DNA of 64,000 nt, from positions 3,105,001 through 3,169,000 of the forward strand of contig CM073321.1 of the NCBI GenBank assembly GCA_037043015.1. The letters are read 5' to 3'. Positions 11,000 through 23,917 of the stretch are shown piece after piece. Below the pieces are notes generated by a model, which saw nothing but the letters and a program-made list of their open reading frames with translations, was not told the origin of the DNA and did no database searches. Within the stretch, counting starts at the first letter, position 1. Every line of letters begins with the position of its first letter. The DNA comes from Bryum argenteum. Lineage: Eukaryota > Streptophyta > Bryopsida > Bryales > Bryaceae. The translations under genes were made by a program, and so were the position numbers.

Positions 11000-12430
11000 A
11001 GAACCGGTGAACATACTTACAGTCTATTTGGTGTAATTGAGAGTGTCGAAGGACGTTGATATGCGCCGTCCTTCTTCCTAAGCCCTACAAGGATCTGCGT
11101 TTGTTTCTAGTCCGAGGTTGCTATGGGACTGGAAATCTTACTCTCTGCAATATTTGGGACAAGACAATTGATAGATGAAAATAGGAGGGGTATATAACCA
11201 ATGACACTGAGAGCGGAACCGAGGACATCGATACCAAATCTGAGTCGACGTATCTATACAAGACTGATAGCGAAGCGGATTCGGGAATATGGTAGCGTAG
11301 GTTCAATGGGAAGGGCTGAAAACTTGGTCCGATTGCCAATGTAAATGGTAATCCAATCAGTGCAATTTGTAAAGCCTGTACTATTCAAGAAATTAATTGT
11401 GAGCTCGCTACTGTGAAAGCTATTTCTGAAAGCATATATTGTTTACAATCTTAAAAAACCCCTTCTTCTTCCTCTACATTGTTGGAACTATTCGCAGCGG
11501 AAGGTGACGACGTTGTTGCATTTTGTATTATGTGCACTTTGCACTAGAGATGTTAAGCTCATGACGCATTTGGAGGCTTGCGTCAAAGGGGTGCGTCCGT
11601 TAAGAGATAGACAAGAGCCATGATTAAGCAACCGATCCTCATTAAAAGTGAAGAGTACTCCGCGTTATGCAATTAGAATCATTAATACAAATGATCTCGA
11701 TAATAGCACTAAGAACAGACTTCCATGAGATATTGTCTTTTGGCAGCAATCGATACTGCCAGTGCTCTGACTTCAGAGTAGGATCCTTGAACCACTGTTT
11801 GAGTGGATGGAAAAGGATCAACCCCCCTTAACTGTTACTCTGGGTGATGTACATGTCCACGGTCGGCACTAAAGTTGTGTACTTGACGCTTTGTTTTAAG
11901 ATCCTCGACACTAGAGATTGCATATGAATCGGCAACCCCACGTGCACACCAGCTCTGTTCTTCCACTTATAGAATTGCATGTACTCCTTGCACATCGCGT
12001 CTCTCCTATTGATGAGGAGGGACATAATGGCAAACTTTCAGTCATGAATTTTGTGAAAATGGTCAGGACTAGACTAGTCCCGCCGCATTCCCTCGCATTC
12101 CGACCTAAATGATATGCAAGGGCAGCCCACCCAACGCCTCGCCCTCTTTCGTGGAGTTGGTACCCAAAGATGGAAGTACACTAATTCGGAATATGCGTTG
12201 TTCTAGGTCACCTTCGCCGCATCAAAGGACGTGATCATCGTGATCCCTAATCCTTTCAATGGCATCCTTCTCCAAATGTGGGAGATGCTCCGGCGAGTCA
12301 AACTCCGATGAGTACTTATCTCGAGAAATCGAGATTTGTAACACTCTCCTCCCATGCACCTCAAGTCCGTGCTTTGAATTGTTGTGGAGGACAGTCATGG
12401 CATCGGCTCCTCGGAGTCCAAGCAACATCG
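11000..12430 (-). other. Unassigned minus-strand coding-like remnants
   Basis: Between the TNP2 start and the plus-strand gene at 13 kb are short minus-strand frames with protein-like composition: 12428-12222 ('HGLEVHGRRVLQISISRDKY', 'FDSPEHLPHLEKDAIERI') and 12025-11828 ('MCKEYMQFYKWKNRAGVHVG'). They could be exons of another CACTA cargo gene such as a Ulp1-type protease, but I see no catalytic motif and make no functional call. Confidence 0.25.
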
Positions 12431-12812
12431 TGTTTCGTGCATCAGCCCCAACTACATCTCAGGCATGCCGTCATCGCACCTTTACACCCATTACATTATC
12501 CCTTTTCCATACAGAGGACCTCTTTAACACCATTGTAGGTTGTGAATCATCACGCACTCCACATTCCGGATTAGGGTTTCTGTACTCTTGGTTTATGCAC
12601 CCTTTGCCACATTTTTCATATCTTAATTATGTTGGTACCCACGATGCACGCCCTTACCGCATTGTTCATTTTCACCATATCCGCTTATCGAATAATACAA
12701 GTATATTTCATTGCTTCTTGCAGATTGGGATGTCACAAGCTCCATCAAGGGAGTAGTTACTGCAAATGCCAAGAACAGGTGCCCTATCTCCCGGCTGGTC
12801 TACATACCTTCA

Positions 12813-12897
12813 CTATGATCCTCCAATTTGGCAAGCATAAGAGACACTCTCCTAGCTATGATCCTCCAATTTGGCAAGCATAAAAGACACTCTCCAC
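12813..12897. repeat. 43-bp tandem duplication
   Basis: 'CTATGATCCTCCAATTTGGC' and the following bases occur at 12813-12855 and again at 12856-12897 with almost no change, so the duplication is recent. Confidence 0.85.
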
Positions 12898-12975
12898 GCC
12901 TCCACAGAAATCCTAGGCACTGATCTTCGGACCTGAAGGCGGCCGAGGAGCCCTGCAACAAAGGAACATGAAGCC

Positions 12976-15035
12976 ATGGCTAAAAGGAGGGCTCGAAGCT
13001 TGCAGAATGAGGCTTACAAAATGCAAAGAATTGCTCACGCTGAAGGTCGTCAATTAAGGAATCCCATACTAACAAACCCTGAGGGCGAGATTATAGGAAA
13101 TCAAGGGAAGTGGCAGGCTGCAGTTAGATCTATTTGTAGAACTAACTCTGGATCGCTCCATACGAGAGTAGAGGAAAGAACCGACAGAGTGGAAATGGTT
13201 GCAGAAAACCATTCAAAGAGAGCTAGACCTTAGATTTTCATTTGTTTATCCTGTTGAGCCAGAGATTTTGTCTTCCGATCTATCTATGATTCTGAGCAAC
13301 GACAGATACAAGTTGTACAAGCACTACGTTCATACCTCAGGTGGCCATGAGGGGGATTTGGTCTAAGGTGGGTAAGGATGTATCATTCTGCAGTGAAAAG
13401 GACATCGAGGTAACCCCTACACGGTCCCGACCAAGCAGGTCAGCATCAGCGGATTTCCACACTCCAGTATCTGAGCAGGTGCAGGTATAGGTTCACGAGC
13501 ATTTTTATCATGTGTTATTTTTTCTCAAATGAATTCATGTAATCCGCGTATATAATACACAATACGTGTGGAATTTAGCAGCCTTTCATTATCTTTTATG
13601 CCCTCAGCAGTAGCTCCTGCGCGTGATGATTCAGTAATTACATTTGACTATCTATACTCTTGTGCCTTGGTTGTATGCAAACCCTTGTAGAACACCCACT
13701 TACAGCGACTGGGTCATAGATGCTCCCACTGAGTACAAAGCCATAGAAACATTTGCGCCGCAGACACATTCACCCGAAGTGGTAAATTCAACATCCATGC
13801 AGTTGGTACGACAAGTTCAGTGCACATGAGTCGTTTATCTTGTGAAATGTTCTTGGTTATGACATTCCTGCCTCATGACGTGCTCAGACATCGTGATGTT
13901 GATAAACAATGCAATTTCCTCAAATGACCAGGAGCTGCAACCAATCCACTACCCTTGAGAAAGTAATCGATGCGTGGAAGGAAGGAATGGAGTTGCGGAT
14001 GGACTTTCTCCAGACAAACTTGATTGAGTTCCTCCAACTCCTAAAATAGGGCGTAACATCGGTCTCCAAGCGCCTTGTTGAGGTACTGCCCAAAGCCCAT
14101 GCAGTCAACACGATAGCAGACCTGCCGGAGATAAATTTTTGTCTTGACTCCGTCCCCCCGATTGATGGAATGGTTGAACACATGTATCCGGATAGCACAC
14201 TACAGTGCTCTGGTTTCCTACTCATTCCATTACAGTGAAGCGTAGTATTATATGATATTTAAATTTTTTTGGAAGTCTACTATATGCACCAACCGTTCAC
14301 CAGAGTGTAGAGATATCCAAGTTTGTTGATGGTCTCATTGTATTTGCAGTTTTGATCAGGGAGATAGAACGTCAACAGCCCGCATATCCTAATTCACAAT
14401 CGCCATAAAGTGGTGAAACGGTCCTACTATCATCGATCTTCTGCAGTCAAGTTGAATTATTGAATTCCGGCACCTCTTCACAACTCACATCGCCAGAGAG
14501 TAGCCGCGGCACGATCACAGGACATCAAACTCTTGTCGACACGGGTCCCACGATCCACACCACCCTGCCGGACGTCGAGCAACCAGTGACCATTGCTCCA
14601 CCTATAGGTCCACTATTATCGGAAGAGTGCATTGTTACAAGAGGAGTTTGAGCCAAGAAATCGACTTCATGCTCTAAAATACCAGCAGAGTTTTAACCCG
14701 CGAAAGAGAAAGACACACTCGTCGCAGCCAAGAAAATAGTGTGGATACTACACCCAGAGCACGGAGAGGTAGTTGTTGCCGCAGGCAAAACTGGCCCTCG
14801 ACCCCGATCGAAGATCATGAAGGAAGGTCCTCCATGTCTAAACGGAGTACATTGGATTCACGTTCTCCGCATATTCAAGCCATCGGTTAGGGTGATGCAC
14901 CCAAGCCCAGAGGACGAGAGAAATACGCTTGAGAGTGCTCTCCCTCCAAAGCAGGGACGGCATTCCCTTCTTCGATGGGCCTCAAAGTACCTGGTCCCTT
15001 ATAAGGTGGATGAGTCTACATGCACGTCGTCTTAA
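12976..15035 (+). pseudogene. Possible second CACTA gene (TNPA/Ptta-like), decayed
   Basis: From ATG 12976: a basic N-terminus ('MAKRRARSLQNEAYKMQRIA'), then 'LTNPEGEIIGNQGKWQA' and, in another frame near 13200-13370, 'WLQKTIQRELDLRFSFVYPV' and 'SNDRYKLYKHYVHTSGG', recalling the 'F.ld......v...l...YR.yK..L...Y' block of plant En/Spm-type Ptta proteins. Later open pieces at 13924-14236 ('TLEKVIDAWKEGMELRMDFL') and 14460-15035 may be further exons. It is divergently placed to the TNP2 remnant, as many two-gene CACTA elements are. Assignment is weak. Confidence 0.35.
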
Positions 15036-15639
15036 ACGACGTCTAACCGCATTAGGAGACAGACAGCCTAATAGATATTATATTGCTCCAACAATTCGAT
15101 ATTGAACGAGTGCGTTATTTCCACATGTATGTAAGGATATTCTGGCAAGAATAAAAATGAAAATCTCTACATAAATCTATACCGAGAACACTTTGCATGC
15201 ATTGCCGATATGGTCTTTTACGTATCGAAATTGTAGATACAATTCTTCTAAATACACTGACCGGTACCGACACAAATTTACTCCATTAGTATTTGCTATT
15301 TTTGCTAACCTAATATTGACACCCGAATAAGCTAATGACTTAGTGCAATTAGACTGTTACAATTCCACATCAAAGAAGCATAGAATAAATTATCCGAATT
15401 ACCTACACGCAGGAGACCGGATGATGCATCCGTGTTCAATGTCCATCCAATTGTATTGGTTTGGAGGTATGGGCAGGACCTTTTTCCCAAGCAGTGCTTG
15501 CCCTCGCGGAACCACGGACCCATCAGACTCAGTGGACAACCTGCCTTTGCGGAAGCGGTCCTGACATGAGGCCAAAACGACGCAACCCCGACTCTAAGAC
15601 TACGCGCCTTGAACGATTGGCGGGCACTCGTTTCCGCCC

Positions 15640-17491
15640 TCAAACTGAGCCCCCTTATGTACTCTAATTCCACTAGTGGAACAACATTCTCTAAGTATTC
15701 TAAGAAAGCACCCGGTGATAATTTTGCACGATGCGCTACTTGTGATAAACTTGAATCCATGATCAAGTCTGTGGTGCCAGATTCATCGGAAGAGAATATG
15801 TGGATCAAGAAGCTTAAACTCCACTTGGATCATCAACAAACGCATCTAGAGTATTATTATACAAACCGGTTGTTGTCTATTCAGAGACCCAAAGATGTTC
15901 TATGCATTATTCACGACAAGATGGATCATGCAAAGATCGCTTGCCCATTGTTTCTCATAAAACAAAAACAAACGGTGCGTTAGTGAAACTTCCAATTGCC
16001 GTAACTAGAATAATTGCTCATGGGCACAGTGATGTCTAATACGCTCATTACGGACTTGACATTTATCCTAGTGATTGCAATCACACTGTTGGTACTATAC
16101 TGAAGCTTCTGCGAGATCTAGAACAGGTTCCGATATCGCATTTCAGGTCATTGTTTGCTGGATCTTGAACGCATCCATTGTTTGAGGCGTTGCTTGACGG
16201 AAAAGATGCTTATTTGAACTCTCTTTTACCTGAAACTGAGACATCTGGGGTTGCAGAGTCCTTATCTCCCGTTTTACATGTTCAACTTGACAACGCGGCG
16301 TCTGATAACAAAACCAGTTCATGTTTTGCTTTTTGTCTCTTCTGGTATACATGGGCGTGTTTTGTGAAATTTATATCAATTTTCTTTTGGTTAGACATAC
16401 TCATGAAGATATTTGCGCTCTCTTTGAACGTTGGAGTATGACTTTCAACGTGATTTTCAAGGAGAATGACTATTTGGCAATTCCTCTTTTGATGAAGTCA
16501 TTTATGGATGCAGAGGCACTTCCAGTTATTCCTCATTTGATTCAAGAGTTTCTGATTTCAAGGGTTTATCAAGAATTTTATTGTCTCTAAAGCCAAAATT
16601 CTTGTTGGTCATTTTGAAGGGCAACAATTTTAGTTTTTCAAACATGACAATGGATGGCCTATGACGAATTACAAATTGTTATGTTCTGACGATGAGTGTC
16701 TTCTATCGACCAGTGAAGGTATTTAATTGTGGAAGGAAAATGCAAATACAGGGATGCTTTTGATGCATACGGGAGAAATGAAACCTTTGGCGTCAATTCC
16801 TATGAAGAATCTGGATGAAATTGTAAAGGGCATATGAAGTTTTATTAAGTTGTGGGAGACTTCCCGTACTCAAGACTTATCTGGAAAATATCGACAACGT
16901 CACGGTTCCGTTTAACGCTACAAGCACGCTGTTAATCTTGCATTGGTGGCGCCCATGGAGGTTTCTTCATCTTTAAAGAATGGTTGTTGGGCTTTGACCC
17001 GAGTACCTTTGACTCAAGAATTTCTAAACACAGGCGAATTACACGAGAAATATGGGCAAGATCCCCATTTATTGGTCGCTTGTGTGATAGACCAAGAGAG
17101 TCATTTCGTGTTGGTCGAGATGCTTTTGCTGGATACTTTCTAGCTTTACGTCCTATAGATGGAGATGCTCAACCTTTTTTGGATTGCGAGGGCTTTGACC
17201 AATTTTGGTATTGATCGCAACAATCCGGGATGTATTCATATCCAATTTTTTGAACCTTTTAGCAAGCGCACTGTTGTTTATGATACCTATGTCGGTTGGG
17301 ATACGCAAAAGAATTTCAAATGGGTATTTGATGACAGCCAGGACCCGGTTTGGCTTTATGCAGATGCTATTTTTACGTTATGGAAATCTAGTGCAAAAGC
17401 TAGCTCTCAACGTCCAACAATCTTAATATCAGAGCAAGAGGTTAATATCATCAAACAAAGTATTGTGCAATTTGAGGCGGACGAGGATTAA
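15640..17491 (+). pseudogene. DUF7869-like gene, copy A, decayed
   Basis: In order: 'FARCATCDKLESMIK' (Cys pair), 'LLSIQRPKDVLCIIHDKMDH' plus 'AKIACPLF' (the family's 'I.DGMDqaKt.lP'), 'HYGLDIYPSDCNHTVGTIL', 'SPVLHVQLDNAASDNKT' ('QlDN...dNKNr'), 'LLVYMGVFCEIYINFLLV' plus 'RHTHEDICALFERWS' ('GHTHEDID.lF'), 'DAEALPVIPHLIQEF', then a C-terminal part with 'LFWIARALTNFGI...IHIQFFEPFSK' that looks BAH-like. The frame changes at least five times and stops are present. The second copy of this gene flanks the hAT element at 32 and 45 kb. I know the family only as a domain widespread in plant and oomycete repeats; its role is unknown and the family name is from memory. Confidence 0.6.
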
Positions 17492-17499
17492 GATGACAA

Positions 17500-20460
17500 T
17501 TTGAGATCATTCAAGACATTGTTATTTAGCTCTAGTCGAGCTAAATAGTCAATCGCGGTTTTAGCTAAGATCGAGGACGAGGACAAGGGCTCTTCCAGAT
17601 CTTTTCTCGCATTGGATTTTAGCTCGTTGAGAGCTTAATTTATATTGAAGTTGTTTAGAGCTTTCTTCGTTATAGACGCAATTAAATTTGTAGTTTGATG
17701 TAATTTTTTTTTATGCGGCACCCTATTGTAACATTTACTTTAAATGTAATCCTTTACGTTTGAAACTATACTTAGTATGTAACATTGTGCTTATTTCTCA
17801 ATTTAATGTGGTTACCGTTTGAATGTGCAGTTACTTTGAAATTGGTTTTTAAATGTGTTTTGACCGTTCTAAATTGGACTCTCAATTTATTTGAGTTTAT
17901 TGTTTTATTGATATGTTTTTTTTCTATTTCAAAGTTTTGACTTTCCTGGTTTGCACTTTAGCTCTAAATTAAGTCTATTTTGCCAGATTTAGATTGGTGA
18001 TAGTATAACAATATTACACTTTAACAAAATATGTTCTTTGACGATAGTTGAATATTCCCATTATAATGAAATACTTATTTGTAAAATTTTGTGCACAAGA
18101 TACAAAGTAGAGAAGTCATTCAAATCACACTAGAATAACTTACAACCCCGATCAAACTCCTTCAATCACCTAGAACCTCATTCTCGTTATATACTCTGCA
18201 AACCCTTACTTGAGACCCCAACTTACCGTTCTAATGCGCACATTAAGGTACTTCAACTGGGACCCATAACGCAGATACTCAGAATGCGTAAGTAGCTGCA
18301 CGATCAGACCTCATCTTCTTCCCTCGCCCATTGCCCTCATCTCCTAGCGCCATCTCTACAGTGTAAGAAGTAGGAAGTCTGCGCGCTTGAGATGCAAAAA
18401 ACACAAAGTGGCGGCAAGTGCTGAAGGTAAGGAAGAGCGAGATGAAGGTAACCGGCTATCTTTTCAAGGTATCCTTTTTGCCTCATTATATCTATTACTT
18501 CTCATCACCGGTCGCACGACCTACAACCACCGGTTACCCCTTTCTCACGGGCTAAAACTAGCCTCCCTAAACCTTGACCAAACACATCTTTTTATGATGT
18601 GAATTGAATAAAGCACCAATGAATACAAATTAGATACAGACTTTGTTCAATGCGTATAAATCATGTCAATAAATGATTCCAAGTCTTGAAGAAGCAATGT
18701 CATGAAATAAAAATCATTTTAAAATAGTAAATGACTTGTATGAAATGATTAATTATCAAGCATATTACAAAATTAATATGCAGTTATTTCATAATGTATA
18801 CAAATTGTGTAGAACATATCGTTGCTATTATTAAAGTGATGAAGGAGTTATGACATGAAACGAATGAAAGTGATCATGATAAATGATCCATTTGACGCTA
18901 GTAAGCATATTAAATGTATTAAAAACGATTACATTTATAAAATTATTCATTGAAAAAAAGAAATTAGGCATGAAGAATGTACGCCATGAAACACTTCATG
19001 AATCAAATAAATGAATTATGAATTCGTTTAATTGTTTAACTAGTCAATACTTTGAATCTTTTGTATCTAAATATAACTATTTATATTAGTTATATATCAT
19101 ATCAATAGGTTTAATAGAACAATATTAATTATTCTAAGTGCCATATTTCCAAGAGAGATTGGATTGGTCTACCAATATGATATTGAAGCTATTTTGTGTT
19201 ATTTCTATATATAATAGAATTTTTCTATACGTAAGATCCCTAAATATGTTACTAGAAAGCTCAACCAATGTAACATGAAACAGGTTGAGCTCTCAAATGT
19301 AATAGAATACCCAATCTTTTTTATTTTTTATATGGTGATTCTAATAAAGTACATAGGAGTATAACTACAATAACTTGGATGTAAGTATACGTATGGGTGT
19401 ATACACTTTTTCCTCCTCAAAAAGTTATGTATGAAATTGTAATATCCATATGAGATAAATGAGGGAATAATTTCTAATACCAAATTAAAGAAGGAACTAG
19501 AGTAAAAGTGTAAAATATTAAATATAATTTGTCAAGCTTCCCATTAATTTTTAACTATAGCAAGTTGATTGATAATTGGTGTGCTTACATGAATATGTTC
19601 GGAAAATAGTACGAATATATTGCAAATTTCAGTAATAAGACCATACCAATTGAACGCGAGTATATGAAGGTATTTGCAAGTACACAAGGACCCTAAATTC
19701 TATACTCGAAACCCTAAACCGATTACTTTAAACCGATTGCTCTAAAGTCAATATCCTGAACCTGTGTTTCTTCAAAATGAAGACCTCTAAGGTCCTCTAT
19801 TCAGTCATGAACCTAACTAGCACCAACATACCAATAAAGCAATTTGCTTTCCTACCCGGGGTGTGAGAGCGTGAAATCGCCTTCTTGTTTAAATCTCGTT
19901 TGTTGTTGCTTTTATGAGTGAATTGTTAACAAGCAAATGCAACCTTGGAGCAATTTGGTGAAATTAAGCTAATTAGGTTGTGGACACAATATGTATGTTG
20001 AAGGACAATTGTTGTAAAGCCTTTGATAGCTCATCTATCCTCAATTTCAAGTTTAGATCACGTTAAGATGGGCAAGGACTAAAAGAGGGATTATCCCCCT
20101 TAGTGAATCCAATGATGACGGAGAAGGACTAGGGGAGGGAAGATCTCCCCTAGTGAATTCGAAAATTAGAAGTAGGATTAGTTGCTTGACTTTGAGTTAA
20201 ATGTTTTACCATTGCCTTCCACAATTAACTTTTGATATCCATGATTGTTTGTATAACTTGATGACCTTGGTTTTGCCTATTTGACTTTGTGGTGGTGTTT
20301 GCAAGTTACATTCATTCATGGAGGTAGTGGAGTGCTTCAAGGATGGGGCGTCATGGAGGTTGAGAGCAACATTCATCCATAGAGGCCTAGTTAGGGCTTG
20401 AGCCTTAGTTAGGGCTAGGGTGAGCCGCTTCTTTGGCGGCTCCGATTTTGTACTTAATAG
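17500..20460. other. AT-rich spacer, no gene seen
   Basis: Low GC, no convincing exon. Only short frames (for example 18387-18602) with no recognisable motif. No terminal repeats were noticed. Confidence 0.5.
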
Positions 20461-20469
20461 CTTGTTTCC

Positions 20470-20720
20470 AAGCTATCTTGACCACTCAATCTAGTTAGAG
20501 TAGGATAAGGAAGGTCATGGGCCTCCTTCTCCTCCATCTTGTTTGTCTCATCAATCTCTTGTTTGTCTACCTCTTCTTCTTTGTAATGCTTAGTTAGAGT
20601 AGGAGTAGAGAGGTAGGTGGACCTCTCTCTCAATTTCGTTTGTCTTGATCTCTTTTTGAATTGCTTAGTTGTTGGTAGAAGGAGGCCGTGGGCCGCTTCT
20701 ATCAATTCTCTCAATCCCCA
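20470..20720. repeat. Degenerate ~80-110 bp repeat, three units
   Basis: Units begin 'CTTAGTTAGAGTAGG' or similar near 20490, 20588 and 20660, each followed by 'GG..GGCCTCTC' and a T/C-rich 'TTGTTTGTCT' stretch. Directly precedes the 188-bp repeat. Confidence 0.5.
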
Positions 20721-20754
20721 TTAAATGCCTCTCAGTTTTTTTCCGCCTCAGTAC

Positions 20755-21260
20755 CTCAATTTTTGTCCAAATACTGAAAGATTACAGATGATGGTAGATC
20801 TCCTCAGTAGCTTTCTATTAGTATATGGCATGCCCAAATCCGAGTTGTAGAGAGGGAGAAATAGGCTCCCAAAGTTGGGGTGTTGGAAGAGTTCCCACCC
20901 CGGCACTGAACAAATCAGCGGTATTCAAATGACAATTAGTCACAGAGTTTTTGTCCAATGCTTCTGAGATTTCTAGGATAGGTAGAACTCTAAGAGAGCT
21001 TTCTAGGGGTATATGGCATGCTCCTATCCAATTGTTGGAGAGGGAGAAATCGGCTCTCAAAGTTGGAGTGTTGAAAACGGTTTCCCCCCGGCAGTGGCGA
21101 AAAAGAGCCATAGTCAAATGGCAATCAGTTCTGGGTTTTCAACCCTATTCTTTTGAGATTTTAGAGGTGCGTGCAAAATGAAGTCAGCTTTCTAAAAAGC
21201 TATGACACGCCCCGTTTGGAGTTACAATGAAGAAATGGTGATCAAAAGACTAGAGGTCTC
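20755..21260. repeat. 188/189-bp tandem repeat, nearly three units
   Basis: Units start 'GCTTTCTA..GGTATATGGC' at 20811, 20999 and 21188, each with 'GAGAGGGAGAAAT.GGCTC', 'AAAGTTGG.GTGTTG' and 'TTTTGTCCAA/TTTTGAGATTTCTA'. The upstream partial unit starts near 20755 and the last unit is truncated near 21260. Clearly diverged between units, with no coding content. Confidence 0.8.
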
Positions 21261-21264
21261 TTCC

Positions 21265-22250
21265 AAGGCATCCGGCCGGTGGTTCTTTCCTTCTTCTTTT
21301 CTTTTTCCCTCATTTTCTTCTTTTCTCCTCTTCTCTCTTCTTGTTTCGTTCATGTAATCTCGTTCCCACAATCCCTTGTGACCAAAGGCCACTCCATGGT
21401 GGTTTTTTGGTTCACACGGGGTGATCTACACAGTCACCTATTGTCTTTCACATTTTCAACAATCAAGCCCAGGGGCTATATACAATGTCCGTAGTCCTCA
21501 ACCAAACCTTGAGGAGTAATGAGCTAGTTGTACGCCCGTGTTGTACCAAACTATACTAAAGTGTTAAGGATACAACTAAAGGATGACTAAAACCAGACCC
21601 TAAACTCAAACGATAGGAACCCGAAGTGAGTTGCATCGAAACGCAACCTCTACTCTTAACAACCGGAACCCCTAGTGAATGCCACTAAAACTAAACATCT
21701 AGTTCAAAGAGTTTGTTAAAAAATTGAACAATATAGTACAAACGATAACCAGGTTGCATGAATAATCAACTAATACATTTAATGAAAGAAGTTTGTTCCG
21801 ACTACATAAACAACATCAATTTAATTTCCATACTCACTAATAGATCACATTCAACTTGTATGAATCAAAAAGATGAAAAGATCATCTTTTCTCAACTGTT
21901 TGTAATTTTATAGTAGTAACACGAAATCGCACAAACTGCACTGAATTGTACAAAACTTCCTATGTCTCACAAACATGATACTATCAACGCCGATTCTTCT
22001 TAAACCTTTTGCTCTTCTTCTTTTCTTCCTCAGCCTTCTTATCTTCAGCAACAATCTCACTTGTAGTCTTCCATTTGGTTGGATATTGAGCATCAATTGG
22101 TGGTAGGAGAGGCATAGGTGGCACCCTCAAAACCGCCCGAGGCAACTTACTCTGTTTTTATGCTTCTATATCAAACTCCTCCCCATGAGCCTCTTCTCTC
22201 AATTGCTCAAGGAGTTCTAGAATAGCAGCTTCTTCACTCAAAGCCCATAT
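21265..22250. other. AT-rich spacer, no gene seen
   Basis: A T/C-rich run at 21280-21360. A minus-strand Lys/Arg-rich frame near 22050-21950 ('LRKKRRRAKGLRRIGVDS') could belong to the exon fragment just upstream at 22254-22655, but the joining frame is closed. Confidence 0.35.
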
Positions 22251-22253
22251 ACT

Positions 22254-22655
22254 TTAATACTTAGCAGCTTCTTCTCTTAGCTTCTTGATACAATCTGCAA
22301 GCTCCGTTTCCACAGTGACGTTCATGGATGGTTCTCTAAGGTTTCCTTTAGTAGCATCTACAACCAAAGGTGTTACTCCATCCCTCCTAACATCCTCAGC
22401 CGCCTTGATGCCAACATCCACCGCTGCTTTGTCAACAACAACATTCTTCACTTTTTTAGGCGAGTCCACCCCATCAATGGATGTCAAACCTAGAGAAGGT
22501 TCGGACCGTAGTAGGTGCCTCGGAACTTGAACCTTGTAGTCATCACCCATTGAAAGTGTCCAATTGTTTCTAGGGCTTTGAGGTCCACGACATCCGCTAT
22601 AGCTACCCCCAAAACCCGCACTATCCATGATAGTCGTTCCACCCGCACTTTGAGT
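22254..22655 (-). pseudogene. Minus-strand exon-like fragment cut by hAT insertion
   Basis: An open minus-strand frame ('SAGGTTIMDSAGFGGSYSGC', 'MGDDYKVQVPRHLL', 'VETELADCIKKLREEAAKY', stop at 22252) runs straight into the left end of the hAT derivative at 22656, so the insertion probably interrupted it. No family recognised. The C-terminal helix has coiled-coil character. Continuation on the far side of the element was not found with confidence. Confidence 0.3.
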
Positions 22656-23148
22656 CAAGGTTGTCATACCGGGCGGGCACGCAGATCGCCCGTCCGTCCG
22701 CCTTGTCCGTCTTATTGAGCTCTCGCTCGGCCGATATGGTCAAACCTCTGTTGACTTTTAGTTTAGGTAAAACAACAAGGACTTGGTAAGGATTTGGGTA
22801 AAAACCAAGCCACTTGGCCGCCACGTACGCGCAACGTAGGATTGACGACAAGGCGGGTGAAAAGTGTTAGGGGCGGGTGAGAGGGGGCCGGAGCGTATAA
22901 AGGATGGCCGGGGCGGGTGAGGGAGGGCCGGGGCGGATAAAGGGGGGCGGGTTACCGCAAGGTGGGGGGGTACGAGGGGGCAGGGAAGGGTACGGGGGGG
23001 AGGGGGGGTACGAGGGGGCTAGGGCGGGTGAGAGGGGGGCTAGGGCGGGGGAGGGGGGAGGGTCGGGGCGGAGGAAGAGGGGGTTAGGCCGGAGGAAGAG
23101 GGGGTTAGGGCGGGGGAAGGGGAGGTCAGGGTGGGGAAGGGGTTTAAT

Positions 23149-23379
23149 CACCATCGAAACATTGATTTTCTGATAGAACAACATAGTCCCCAAACCGGAC
23201 GCATGCTTCGAGCCATGCAACAATCACAATTCTTAAGGGATATTCTTGAAGAAGACGGGCCTGCGAGGAGGACTCGATCAGCAGTTTGTAGACTTCAATT
23301 GGGCGGGGGTGAAGATTTGCCGGAGGGTACGAATGATGCCGATGCCGGCCCAAGCGGTGCAGCGACAGATGAGAACTAA
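23149..23379 (+). pseudogene. Gene-3 tail in the hAT derivative
   Basis: Encodes 'IDFLIEQHSPQTGRMLRAMQ', 'SQFLRDILEEDGPARRTRSA' and an acidic Gly-rich C-terminus, collinear with 38,719-38,967 in the large element. It retains CAA (Gln) at the codon that is a TAA stop at 38,755-38,757 there, so that stop arose by C-to-T change after the copies split. It lacks the RING domain because the internal deletion joins it to the left G-rich tract. Confidence 0.8.
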
Positions 23380-23842
23380 TTGAAGATTTTTGTAGTTGTG
23401 TAGCAACCAAGATATATTTTTCTTTTTTGTATCGTTAAACCATACTAAAATACATATGCTTTTCTATTGCAAACTTGTTGGCACACTCTATGCATGTGTT
23501 TATAATCATATGATCATGTGAATGTTAATTATCATGGTGTCATTGTATGGTTAGCTTGATAAGTAGGTTAAGTGGGAGAAAAAATAATTTTAAATGTTGT
23601 TACAACTAATAAATATCTTATAAACATAATAGAACAATAAAAAAAGAAACATACGGGTAGGAGATGTCAATCCAAAGTGACGGGGGAGAGAGGGGAAGTG
23701 TGGGTGAGGGGAGGTGGCGGGTGAAAGAGGGTGGAGAGGGGAGGAGAAGAAAAGAAAGGGAGGAGTAGGGAGAGAAGGGGAGGGAAGAGGAGAGAAGGGG
23801 AGGAAGGAGAAGAGGAGTGGAGGGATGGTCGGTCCAATCATT

Positions 23843-23917
23843 GCAAATCCAAACATTCTCCCACTTTATCCGGGATACTCCAAATCCCGGCTTTAGTGAG
23901 GGAATGTTTGGATTTGC
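23843..23917. repeat. hAT hairpin module, copy 1
   Basis: Arms GCAAATCCAAACATT and AATGTTTGGATTTGC are perfect complements at the outer ends. Inner ATCCGGGAT/ATCCCGGCT also pairs. It is followed by 'TAATTCTATTAATGATGCTT'. The same module is at 39,426-39,500 and 41,290-41,362. Confidence 0.85.
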
